From JAYFRC01 sp034926415 (GTDB lineage Bacteria > Bacillota > Clostridia > Oscillospirales > Oscillospiraceae): DNA of 18,601 nt. Below are positions 1 through 5,980 of this stretch, piece by piece. Position 1 is the stretch's first letter. The number at the start of each line of letters is the position of its first letter. The notes beneath the pieces were generated by a model that ran no database searches, was not told the DNA's origin, and saw nothing but the letters and a program-made list of their open reading frames with translations. Both the position numbers and the translations under genes were made by a program. Location of the stretch: positions 1 to 18,601 of the forward strand of contig JAYFRC010000053.1 of NCBI GenBank assembly GCA_034926415.1, in the 5' to 3' direction.

Positions 1-426
1 TGTTTCCAGCGCTTCGGCATCCAATACCGTCTCCTGTTCCAAGTCTGCTTTTACCTTGTCCCGGATGGGCAGAAACACCTCGTCCCCGCCGAAATACTCG
101 TAACCGCCGTAGGTGGTCTGAATGATCTTGAAGAAGGTATCTACATCCTGTTTGGCCTCCTCCAGTGTTATCGTCCCGGGATTTTCGTGGGGCGTCACCA
201 ACTGGTCCATCTCCTCCTGGGTAAAGGCATCCATTTGGTCCGAAAAATCCGGCGTATACGCCGCAAGGTCGTTATTTTCGTCCTCAGTCCAGGCCATATT
301 GTTTGCCCTGGCATCATTCACCTCCCGGATAAAAGTATTGAAATCCGGCGTCTGCGAGGTTGAAGAAGACCCGCAGCCTGCCAGTAAAACAAAGAACAGC
401 AGCAATGGAATCCATCTCTTTTTCAT
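1..426 (-). CDS. Lipoprotein, S41-peptidase-like N-terminal region (partial)
   Basis: The gene starts at ATG 426-424 and runs off the left edge, so only the first 142 residues are visible. A Shine-Dalgarno AAGGAGG lies at 435-441. The N-terminus is a type II (lipoprotein) signal: a basic start, a Leu/Phe-rich core and the lipobox L15-A16-G17-C18, followed by a Ser/Thr linker. The mature part is acidic, and near residues 105-125 it has a TTYGGYEYFGGDEVF stretch. That resembles the region ahead of the protease domain in clostridial S41 (C-terminal processing) peptidases. The catalytic domain would lie outside the window, so enzyme activity cannot be judged. A membrane-anchored extracellular protein is well supported; the S41 assignment is inference from memory of the family. 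Confidence 0.7.
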   Translation of the reverse strand, partial: MKKRWIPLLLFFVLLAGCGSSSTSQTPDFNTFIREVNDARANNMAWTEDENNDLAAYTPDFSDQMDAFTQEEMDQLVTPHENPGTITLEEAKQDVDTFFKIIQTTYGGYEYFGGDEVFLPIRDKVKADLEQETVLDAEALET

Positions 427-466
427 ATGCGGCTCCTCCTTTTGCTTCTGATGTATTGTATAAAAA

Positions 467-495
467 ATTATATACCAATATCTGTAAGAGGGCAA
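467..495 (-). promoter_or_regulatory. Promoter of the lipoprotein gene
   Basis: On the minus strand TTGCCC (495-490) and TATAAT (472-467) are separated by 17 bp, a strong sigma-A-type arrangement about 40 bp upstream of the start codon at 426. The -35 box lies inside one arm of the 44-bp palindrome at 478-521. Confidence 0.6.
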
Positions 496-521
496 GCATA
501 TGCTTGCCCTCTTACAGATAT
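478..521. repeat. 44-bp perfect palindrome
   Basis: Two 22-nt arms with no spacer are centred on GCATATGC (496-503). It overlaps the -35 box of the lipoprotein promoter. It could be an operator for a dimeric repressor or a terminator for minus-strand RNA arriving from the right; a run of T on that strand begins about ten bases beyond the arm. The sequence alone does not decide between these. Confidence 0.85.
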
Positions 522-603
522 AAAACAAATAACACAAATCCAAATCCGAGCCAGACGCGCCTTCCGCCGTGAATCTAGGCAAAGCCGAGTTCCCACAGGG
601 CGA

Positions 604-637
604 ATTTACTTTACCCGAGGATTTACTTTACCCGAGG
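604..637. repeat. 17-bp tandem direct repeat, two copies
   Basis: The unit ATTTACTTTACCCGAGG occurs at 604-620 and again at 621-637 with no mismatch. The periodicity continues for two more bases before breaking. Confidence 0.85.
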
Positions 638-645
638 ATGTTAAA

Positions 646-683
646 TAAAAATGGTTCCCACGGGATGCCTGCATCCCGTGGGA
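646..683 (-). terminator. Hairpin, possible terminator of the 762-1067 gene
   Basis: Arms CCCACGGGATGC (657-668) and GCATCCCGTGGG (671-682) enclose a 2-nt spacer, and one more A-T pair closes the outside. On the minus strand the hairpin is followed within a few bases by ATTTTTATTT, giving a terminator-like form about 80 bp past the stop at 762. The distance and the gap before the T run make the call moderate. Confidence 0.45.
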
Positions 684-761
684 TGAAAAAACGCTGCAAA
701 TAAAATTTCGCCGTTCGGCCTATGATATTTGTTGGCTTCCCATAATGCTCATATTGAGCAA

Positions 762-1067
762 TTAAAAAGGGTATACAATACAGGCAATTAGTGTTACTAT
801 CCATACCAATGTGAGGCAAATCGTTGCATACGACATTTGTTTTTCCCGCCATGTGAGGTCATGTATGTATGTCGCTTTTTCCCCTGTCTGAGTGATGCCG
901 GGAAAAAGCAGAGGTATGAAAATTATTATAAATGAATAACCACCGACTGCCACGGCTGAAACAGTAAAAAGGCCAAGTGGAAATATATTTAATATACATA
1001 GACAATTCCAAATAATTCCCGCTACTAATAACAGTAGCATTAGTATCCGCTTAGTTCTAATTTTCAT
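762..1067 (-). CDS. Small three-helix membrane protein, unknown function
   Basis: This 101-residue protein starts at ATG 1067-1065, with an AGGAG Shine-Dalgarno about seven bases upstream. It begins with a basic MKIRTKR segment. Three hydrophobic stretches lie near residues 8-27, 33-56 and 80-98. Between helices 2 and 3 is a short soluble loop containing HDLTWREKQ. I do not recognise the family. Codon use is AT-rich, like the rest of this left segment and unlike genes right of the tRNA, which suggests a different origin. It lies on the same strand as the neighbouring lipoprotein gene and GNAT remnant, but the gaps are too wide for a tight operon. The coding call is good because of the start signal and membrane pattern. 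Confidence 0.65.
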   Translation of the reverse strand: MKIRTKRILMLLLLVAGIIWNCLCILNIFPLGLFTVSAVAVGGYSFIIIFIPLLFPGITQTGEKATYIHDLTWREKQMSYATICLTLVWIVTLIACIVYPF

Positions 1068-1170
1068 TTTTTTCTCCTGTTATAAAGGAATCAGATTGTA
1101 TTCCCAATATAGGTCATATACACAATGCGAAACTCGGCGATCTTAACGAATTGCTCATTATTTAGCAGAA

Positions 1171-1389
1171 TCAAAGATTCTTTGTAAAAAAATAACGTTT
1201 CCCGGCACACGGATATTCATCCAAAGTGAACACTTCTTTATACCCATATTCTTTACAAGATTCAGGTACTTGAAGATCAAACGTATCTAAAAAAACATAT
1301 TTACACCCACGCTCTTTTGCAGTTTTTTCCACTTGCTTTAGGATTGAACTGCCAATACGCTGGCCTCGGAACATGTCGGACACCCATAA
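1171..1389 (-). pseudogene. GNAT N-acetyltransferase, 3' fragment
   Basis: About 72 codons encode the C-terminal half of a GCN5-related acetyltransferase: LWVSDMFRGQRIGSSIL (acetyl-CoA motif A), then YVFLDTF and EYGYKEVFTLDEYPCAGKRYFF, which match the ending of a common small GNAT subfamily. The N-terminal half, with the first strands and most substrate contacts, is missing: an in-frame TAA (1390-1392) sits directly before LWVS, and what lies upstream does not look like GNAT. The only in-frame starts are an internal GTG (1381-1383) and ATG. The pyrophosphate loop reads RGQRIG where RGQGIG is usual, so the fourth position (Gly) has become Arg. Truncation plus this change points to a non-functional remnant. 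Confidence 0.75.
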
Positions 1390-1542
1390 TTATTTAATTG
1401 TCAACCAGTTGCCATGAGTTTCCCATTGACGTTCCTTTCTGCATTTAAGATTATATAAATAATAGGCAGTTCGTAGTCCAAAACGATCTACATATTTCTG
1501 GTTACCTGAGTTTTGAAGAAATTCTTTAATCCATATTATCAT
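1390..1542 (-). CDS. 50-residue ORF or gene remnant, unknown
   Basis: An ATG at 1542-1540 opens a 50-codon frame ending with TAA at 1390-1392, in the same frame as the GNAT fragment beyond it. The peptide is aromatic and basic (for example RTAYYLYNLKCRKERQWETH) and ends GNWLTIK. There is only a weak purine-rich stretch ahead of the ATG. It does not resemble the start of a GNAT protein, so it may be the end of another gene fused by deletion to the acetyltransferase fragment. It could also be non-coding. The function is unknown. Confidence 0.25.
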   Translation of the reverse strand: MIIWIKEFLQNSGNQKYVDRFGLRTAYYLYNLKCRKERQWETHGNWLTIK

Positions 1543-1550
1543 GTTTTCTC

Positions 1551-1592
1551 ACATAAAGAAAGACATAGCTTCCCCTTGGCGGAAACTATGCC
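1551..1592 (-). terminator. Terminator of the tRNA-Leu gene
   Basis: On the minus strand positions 1592-1581 pair with 1573-1562 over 12 bp; two of the pairs are G-U wobbles that form only in the minus-strand RNA. A 7-nt loop separates the arms, and the T-rich TCTTTCTTT follows. It begins six bases after the encoded CCA end of the tRNA. Confidence 0.7.
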
Positions 1593-1597
1593 TTTTA

Positions 1598-1681
1598 TGG
1601 TGCGGGCGACAGGACTTGAACCTGCACGCACAAGGCACGAGAACCTAAATCTCGCATGTCTGCCAATTCCATCACGCCCGC
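1598..1681 (-). tRNA. tRNA-Leu (anticodon UAG)
   Basis: Read on the minus strand, the 84-nt gene has acceptor arms GCGGGCG (1681-1675) and CGCCCGC (1608-1602). These are followed by discriminator A and an encoded CCA (1600-1598). The anticodon stem CGAGA/TCTCG encloses the loop TTTAGGT, giving anticodon UAG, which reads CUN leucine codons. A long variable arm (class II) follows, and the T-arm reads GCAGGTTCAAGTCCTGT. All expected elements of a leucine tRNA are present. It is the only RNA gene I can call firmly. It lies at the border between the AT-richer left segment and the GC-rich right part. Confidence 0.95.
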
Positions 1682-1686
1682 ATTTT

Positions 1687-1703
1687 CGCCGCGAAACGCG
1701 GCG
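1687..1703. other. GC-rich hairpin between the DUF2974 gene and the tRNA
   Basis: Arms CGCCGCG (1687-1693) and CGCGGCG (1697-1703) surround a 3-nt loop six bases ahead of the tRNA 5' end. There is no T run on the minus strand, so a classical terminator is unlikely. It may affect tRNA 5' processing or simply separate the two transcripts. Confidence 0.35.
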
Positions 1704-1752
1704 GATTGATTTTAACACAACGCGCGCTTTAACGCAAGACCTCCGCCGAATG

Positions 1753-2964
1753 TCACTCCGGTTGTCTCTGGCGGCGCGGCTCTTTTCGCGGAAGCTCCGT
1801 GCTGCCGCAGCTCTTGACGTCCGGCGCGGGAAGCCACGGAAAACGCGGCAGAGCTATGTTCGGCAGGCTCGGGAGTTCTGGAACGCGCACTCCCGCGCGG
1901 AACAGCGCTCCGATGGTCCGGAAGATCATGCTCCGGGTCTCTTTGTCAAAGCCCATCAGCGTTTCAAACATCGAGGCCGCGGTCTTCCTTTTGTCCGCGT
2001 TGAGGCCGCTAAGCGTCGTCGAGCCCGAGGACTCCATTATCGCGAACACCGCGTCTATAAAGGCTTTTCTCTGCTCCATGCCTATGCCCTCGAGCCAGAG
2101 CTTAAGCGTTTTGTCAAGGTATTTGCTATGGTCCGAAAGGCTGTCCGCATGCACAAACTGAGGCCCAAGGACTTCCCAGGTGAACCCGTCGTGCTGAAGC
2201 ACTCCGACGCCGGTGCTCTTGACGACCTCGTAATCCTCCTCGTGCTCCATCAGCATCCCGATTACCGACGACTGCGGAAGCAGCGTCCAAACACGGCTGC
2301 GTATCTCACGATACTCCGGAGTGTCTATAATGGAGCTGCGAAAGCCCGGCCCGTCGTTGTTGTATATCTCTATTATGCGTCCGCGCACATCATCCGCGCA
2401 GTGCATGGATGCGTAAACCGCGAGATTTCCGCCTTTTGAGTGTCCCCCGAGGCGTATCGCTCCTACGCGCGACGATGCCACCGCAGCAAGATAGCGCGTG
2501 GCCTCAACCTGCGCCGGAACGGCTTCGGAAAAGCTCATATTGAAGTTTTCCTTCCAGCCGACGATAGTATCGTCCGTGCCGCAGAAGGAAATATACAGCG
2601 TGCCGTTCCCGAGGTCGACAACGACGGCCGAGAACTGCTCCTCTTTATCCACGTCCACGTGTTTTACATACTCGCTGAGAAGCACGTCTCGATAGCGGGC
2701 GCATCCCGACATCTCCCGCAGCATATCCGGCACACGGTCGGGTACGAGCAGGCCGAGAAGCTGCCCCCTCTCCCTGTTCTTTTCAAAATACACGCGCGCC
2801 GCCTCATGCAGCGGTGCCGAGCGCAGATCACCCGGAGCCGGAACGACGTCCGTAAAGTCGATATACGCGAGCATCGAAAATATCATGTTGTCAACTTCGT
2901 TGAAGGGCGCAGCAGCGAAGGTAAGGTCTCCGCGCCACGTCAGATAATCAAATATACCGGCCAG
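1753..2964 (-). CDS. DUF2974 (Mbeg1-like) alpha/beta hydrolase
   Basis: This is a 403-residue protein if started at CTG 2964-2962. That codon sits eight bases after a perfect AAGGAGG (2973-2980), and translation from it adds LAGIFDYLTWRGDLTF and PFNEVDN, the N-terminus usual in this family. The first ATG (2886) would remove it. A lipase-type nucleophile elbow GGHSKGG lies at residues 173-179, with the likely nucleophile Ser176. FCGTDD precedes it, and a conserved NNDGPGF segment follows. Family members resemble lipases, but their substrates are mostly unknown. No signal peptide or membrane helix is seen, so the protein is probably cytoplasmic. The C-terminus is Pro/Arg-rich and probably disordered. 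It lies 132 bp after the prepilin gene on the same strand. Confidence 0.85.
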   Translation of the reverse strand: MAGIFDYLTWRGDLTFAAAPFNEVDNMIFSMLAYIDFTDVVPAPGDLRSAPLHEAARVYFEKNRERGQLLGLLVPDRVPDMLREMSGCARYRDVLLSEYVKHVDVDKEEQFSAVVVDLGNGTLYISFCGTDDTIVGWKENFNMSFSEAVPAQVEATRYLAAVASSRVGAIRLGGHSKGGNLAVYASMHCADDVRGRIIEIYNNDGPGFRSSIIDTPEYREIRSRVWTLLPQSSVIGMLMEHEEDYEVVKSTGVGVLQHDGFTWEVLGPQFVHADSLSDHSKYLDKTLKLWLEGIGMEQRKAFIDAVFAIMESSGSTTLSGLNADKRKTAASMFETLMGFDKETRSMIFRTIGALFRAGVRVPELPSLPNIALPRFPWLPAPDVKSCGSTELPRKEPRRQRQPE

Positions 2965-2972
2965 TGCCCCCG

Positions 2973-2980
2973 CCTCCTTT
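2973..2980 (-). promoter_or_regulatory. Shine-Dalgarno that fixes the CTG start
   Basis: AAAGGAGG on the minus strand ends eight bases before CTG 2964. No in-frame ATG, GTG or TTG lies between it and the family-conserved N-terminus, so it marks CTG as the start. Confidence 0.7.
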
Positions 2981-3096
2981 TTGCAAATACAGGGTATGTA
3001 TGATAAGATGAATGAACGATATGCATATGCGGATTTGCATTGCCGTCCGGGACGCCTGGGAGCCGTCCCCTGCGAGGCGATAACGGCGCAACGCCG

Positions 3097-3840
3097 TCAC
3101 CCTTCGCTTATTGTTACCCCTGACACGGCCTTCCAGTTTGCTGTGTCTGAGCTCATGCCGCTCAGAAGCGCGTTGTAGGCATCCGTCTGGTTGACTATAC
3201 TCGTCGTCGCGTAACCGTCCTTATCGCTTCCAACGTATTCGTACCATTTACCGTCGGCGGAATCGTATATGTACTGAGCGTATTTTGGGTATTTCCAGTC
3301 GCTGTCGCCATACGTGTTCGCGAACAGCAGCGGAGTCGTATTGCCCCATCCTGAATTGTACGAGAAATTGTAAGCCGTCGAATCACCCGAAAATGTTACA
3401 GTCTTTCCGCTGAACGCAGACGCTTTAAGCGCGGCAAGGCAATCCGCGGCGGACTTGTTTCTGTAGTTCGCGACGGTCTGAGTCCATACGCTTATGAACT
3501 CCGCGGTCGTTTTCGCGTTTTCGTCCGAGCCGTGCTCGGAGCACTTTACGGCTCCGTATTCTCCGCTCGAATCCCATGAGAAAGCACCGCCGTCGGGACA
3601 GACGTAATTATCATTATCATACAGCGCTGTGAACGCCGCGTTGCAGGAACCGTACTGACCCGAGACATAACCCGCGATGACTTCGGACTGGAGCGAGCGC
3701 CTGTTGGCAAGGCACGTCGCCTCACGCGCTTTCTCTAGCTGAGCCGAAAACACCGGTATGGCGACGGCGGCGAGTACCGCGATTATAGCTACGACTATGA
3801 GCATTTCCATCAGGGTGAACCCTGATGTCTCTCTTTTCAT
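3097..3840 (-). CDS. Type IV prepilin-like protein (pseudopilin)
   Basis: The product is a 247-residue protein with a class III signal. After the basic leader MKRETSG comes the cleavage point before Phe8, with Glu12 at mature position 5, then a hydrophobic helix to about residue 31 and an amphipathic continuation LEKAREATCLANRRSLQSEV. Prepilin peptidase would cut after Gly7 and methylate Phe8. The globular part contains CPDGG at 81-85 and KCSEHG at 99-104, a Cys-pair motif seen in clostridial prepilins, and is rich in Tyr, Ser and Asp. The ATG at 3840 is chosen over the in-frame TTG at 3855 because GGAG lies nine bases upstream. No pilus ATPase, platform protein or prepilin peptidase is nearby, so any assembly machinery is elsewhere. 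Low-level pseudopilin or surface roles are possible. Confidence 0.88.
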   Translation of the reverse strand: MKRETSGFTLMEMLIVVAIIAVLAAVAIPVFSAQLEKAREATCLANRRSLQSEVIAGYVSGQYGSCNAAFTALYDNDNYVCPDGGAFSWDSSGEYGAVKCSEHGSDENAKTTAEFISVWTQTVANYRNKSAADCLAALKASAFSGKTVTFSGDSTAYNFSYNSGWGNTTPLLFANTYGDSDWKYPKYAQYIYDSADGKWYEYVGSDKDGYATTSIVNQTDAYNALLSGMSSDTANWKAVSGVTISEG

Positions 3841-3882
3841 ATCATCATACTCCAATATGGAATCAAATGTGTATATATAATT

Positions 3883-3911
3883 ATTTTATCATATTTGAAG
3901 CTGCATTGGAA
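3883..3911 (-). promoter_or_regulatory. Promoter of the prepilin gene
   Basis: On the minus strand TTCCAA (3911-3906) and TAAAAT (3888-3883) are 17 bp apart, with a short AT-rich leader to the start at 3840. The -35 box is imperfect. Confidence 0.4.
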
Positions 3912-3951
3912 GAATATCCGGCCAAAAACATCTTTTTGGGGAGGAAAACTT

Positions 3952-4836
3952 ATGAACAGGAAAATACTGACCGCCGCGGCCGCTCTGCTTATGTGCGGAC
4001 TCGCCGCCGCTCCGGCTTTTGCCGACATGGGGCCGAAGGATCAGCTGACCGTTTACGTTGATAACGCGCCCGACGAAGAATACTACCTTGACCTTCTCTA
4101 TCAGCCTTCCGATACGGACTCGGAATCAAAGCCGTACGACAACCTTCAAAGCGACAGCCATGACTACGACGAGACCATGCTAGCCGCACTCTGCGCCTAC
4201 GAAGACGAGGGCTGGTACCCAGCCTACGTTTACGGCACCGGCGCGCCCATGTGGGGCAGTCTTGTCGGTAAAGAGAATAACGGACGCATGGTCCACACCT
4301 TCGGATATTTTGGTCTGCCGGACACATACCGCATAATCATCGTCACAAAGAGCGGCGGCAGCTTCGTCTCCGACACCTATACGCGCGCGTCGCTGCAGAG
4401 CGCCGTAACCGTCGACTACGGGGCGAAAACCGTCGACGTTCCGTCGCCCGCGGCGCAGTACGCCGCGCAGTTTCTCGGCACCTGTATTCCAACGCTCATC
4501 ATCGAGGGGCTGCTGCTGGCCCTGTTCGGATACCTCAAAAAAGATATCCGCCGGCGCAATTTTCTCATTTTTCTCTCCGTCAACGTCGCGACGCAGATAG
4601 CGCTGAGCGCGACGCTCGGCACGATGATGATACGCTCCAGCGTCGTCGGCGTGTTCTTTTTCCTCATACCGGCGGAGATAGTCGTTGCGGCGGTCGAGGC
4701 CGTCATTTACGCCTCTGCGCTCAGAGGATATCGCAAGCGGCGCGCGGTCATCTACGCCGTCGCCGCCAACGCGTGCTCGTGTGCGTTCGGGTTTTTGTCG
4801 CTGTACAAACTGGCCGAGTTCGTGTACAGCCTGTGA
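3952..4836 (+). CDS. Exported protein with four C-terminal membrane helices, unknown
   Basis: This 294-residue protein begins at ATG 3952, after a GGGGAGG Shine-Dalgarno. A signal peptide (residues 1-24, cleavage likely after AFA) is followed by an acidic, aromatic extracytoplasmic domain of roughly 150 residues. This includes DQLTVYVDNAPDEEYYLDLLY, which may be a beta-sandwich. Four hydrophobic segments follow near 174-195, 203-222, 230-256 and 264-285, with basic loops (KKDIRRR, RGYRKRR) that place these loops in the cytoplasm. I do not recognise the family. The layout of an external sensing domain on a small membrane bundle could suit a receptor or an envelope-stress protein, but nothing shows this. 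It stands alone between a divergent promoter region and a strong terminator. Confidence 0.8.
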   Translation: MNRKILTAAAALLMCGLAAAPAFADMGPKDQLTVYVDNAPDEEYYLDLLYQPSDTDSESKPYDNLQSDSHDYDETMLAALCAYEDEGWYPAYVYGTGAPMWGSLVGKENNGRMVHTFGYFGLPDTYRIIIVTKSGGSFVSDTYTRASLQSAVTVDYGAKTVDVPSPAAQYAAQFLGTCIPTLIIEGLLLALFGYLKKDIRRRNFLIFLSVNVATQIALSATLGTMMIRSSVVGVFFFLIPAEIVVAAVEAVIYASALRGYRKRRAVIYAVAANACSCAFGFLSLYKLAEFVYSL

Positions 4837-4854
4837 CGGGAAGTCTGTTTTTCC

Positions 4855-4886
4855 AAGCCGCCCTCCGTTTCTGAGGGCGGCTTTTT
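4855..4886 (+). terminator. Rho-independent terminator
   Basis: AAGCCGCCCTC (4855-4865) pairs perfectly with GAGGGCGGCTT (4873-4883) around a 7-nt loop and runs into TTTTT. It lies 18 bases after the stop of the exported-protein gene and insulates the nad operon. Confidence 0.9.
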
Positions 4887-4937
4887 ATGTCCCCCGACGG
4901 GGGCATTTACAAAATGGTTTTACATTTTTCTTAACTT

Positions 4938-4948
4938 GTGTCTTGTCA
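4938..4948. promoter_or_regulatory. Candidate NiaR operator
   Basis: GTGTCTTGTCA is an imperfect inverted repeat (TGTC-TT-GTCA, one mismatch in four) that overlaps the -35 box of the nad promoter. NiaR family operators are palindromes containing TGTC and GACA half-sites as far as I recall, and the repressor gene is last in this operon. Position and shape fit repression by niacin, but the match is weak. Confidence 0.35.
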
Positions 4949-4971
4949 TATGTAAACTACTGTGGTATACT
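4943..4971 (+). promoter_or_regulatory. Promoter of the nadABC-niaR operon
   Basis: TTGTCA (4943-4948) and TATACT (4966-4971) are exactly 17 bp apart, with an extended -10 (TGTGG before the hexamer). The inferred start near 4978 gives a leader of about 80 bases before nadA. Confidence 0.75.
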
Positions 4972-5058
4972 GCGAACAATCTTACACGGCGGCTTGCGTC
5001 AAAGAATTAACAATTAAGTGCTTTTATGACGGGACGCACCGCGGAAGGAACATATGAC

Positions 5059-5967
5059 ATGGAAGAAATACATGAAAAAATCGCACGCCTCAAGCGCGAA
5101 AAGGACGCCGCCATACTGGCGCACTACTATGTAAGCGACGAGGTGCAGGAAGTTGCCGACTACATAGGCGACTCGTTTTATCTGAGCCGCCTCGCCGTCG
5201 ACCTTAAACAGAGTACGCTAGTAGTCTGCGGAGTCAATTTTATGGGCGAGAGCGCCAAGATACTTAACCCCGGCAAGCGCGTGCTGCTTCCGGACGCCCG
5301 GGCCGACTGCCCCATGGCGCACATGATAACGCCCGAGACGATACGCGATGTGCGCAGCCGTCATCCCGGCGCGGCCGTCGTCTGCTACATCAACTCGACC
5401 GCCGAGCTAAAGGCCTGCTCCGACGTATGCGTAACCTCGGCCAACGCGCTCAAAATAGTCCGCGCGCTGCCGAGCGACGAGATATACTTCATACCCGACG
5501 AAAACCTCGGACGATATGTCGCGGGACTCGTTCCGGAAAAGAAATTTATCTTCAACGACGGGCGCTGCCCGATACACGCCAAGATATCCGCCGAGGCCGT
5601 GCGCGAGGCGAGAAAGCTCTATCCCGGCGCGCCAGTTTTGGCGCATCCCGAGTGCCGTCCGGAGGTGCTGGCGGAGGCCGACTACATAGGAAGCACCTCG
5701 GGCATACTAAAATACGCCACTGAAAACGACGAACGCGAGTTCATTATATGCACCGAGTGCGGCATAGGCTACCGCCTGCGCACAGACAATCCCGGCAAGC
5801 TTTTTCACTTTGTCTCCCCCACCCCCGTCTGCGCCGACATGAAGCTTATAACGCTGCAAAAAATAGCCGACGCGCTGGAAAACGGGACCGGCGAGGTCGT
5901 GCTTGCCGAAAAATTCAGGCTTTCGGCCAACGCGCCTCTTACAAGGATGCTGGAGCTTTCAAAATAA
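5059..5967 (+). CDS. nadA: Quinolinate synthase NadA
   Basis: NadA condenses iminoaspartate (from NadB) with dihydroxyacetone phosphate to give quinolinate, using an oxygen-sensitive [4Fe-4S] cluster. From ATG 5059 the product is 302 residues, close to the short bacterial forms of about 300. The three expected cluster ligands are present: Cys84 (DCPMAH), Cys170 (GRCPIH) and Cys258 (VCADMK), spaced as in Thermotoga NadA. The substrate motifs AHYY (21-24), GDS (37-39), NST (112-114), HPEC (196-199) and GSTSG (211-215) are also present. The in-frame ATG at 5026 would add 11 residues, but GGAAGGA sits nine bases before 5059 and the family begins there. It is the first gene of nadA-nadB-nadC-niaR, and 13 bases separate it from nadB. 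Confidence 0.96.
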   Translation: MEEIHEKIARLKREKDAAILAHYYVSDEVQEVADYIGDSFYLSRLAVDLKQSTLVVCGVNFMGESAKILNPGKRVLLPDARADCPMAHMITPETIRDVRSRHPGAAVVCYINSTAELKACSDVCVTSANALKIVRALPSDEIYFIPDENLGRYVAGLVPEKKFIFNDGRCPIHAKISAEAVREARKLYPGAPVLAHPECRPEVLAEADYIGSTSGILKYATENDEREFIICTECGIGYRLRTDNPGKLFHFVSPTPVCADMKLITLQKIADALENGTGEVVLAEKFRLSANAPLTRMLELSK

Positions 5968-5980
5968 GGACTGGATAGAT

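Larger units (their letters stand above)
427..761. other. Gene-free stretch rich in repeats
   Basis: This 335-bp gap between two minus-strand genes has no convincing coding potential. It contains the lipoprotein promoter, the 44-bp palindrome, a 17-bp tandem duplication at 604-637 and a 12-bp-arm hairpin at 656-683. The density of repeats suggests a remnant of a small intergenic repeat element. Confidence 0.5.

Noticed and set aside
604..637. Tandem 17-bp repeat as the start of a CRISPR array
   Set aside because: There are only two units with no spacer between them and no cas genes; it is a simple tandem duplication.
1513..2439. 308-codon plus-strand open frame
   Set aside because: It is antisense to the DUF2974 gene and the tRNA, very rich in Arg and His, with no ribosome site or family resemblance. 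It is a by-product of high-GC codon use.
2440..3003. 187-codon plus-strand open frame
   Set aside because: It is antisense to the DUF2974 gene and its leader, with Arg/His-rich composition and no start signal.
5026..5058. Longer start for nadA
   Set aside because: The extra 11 residues have no family support, and a better-spaced ribosome site serves the ATG at 5059.
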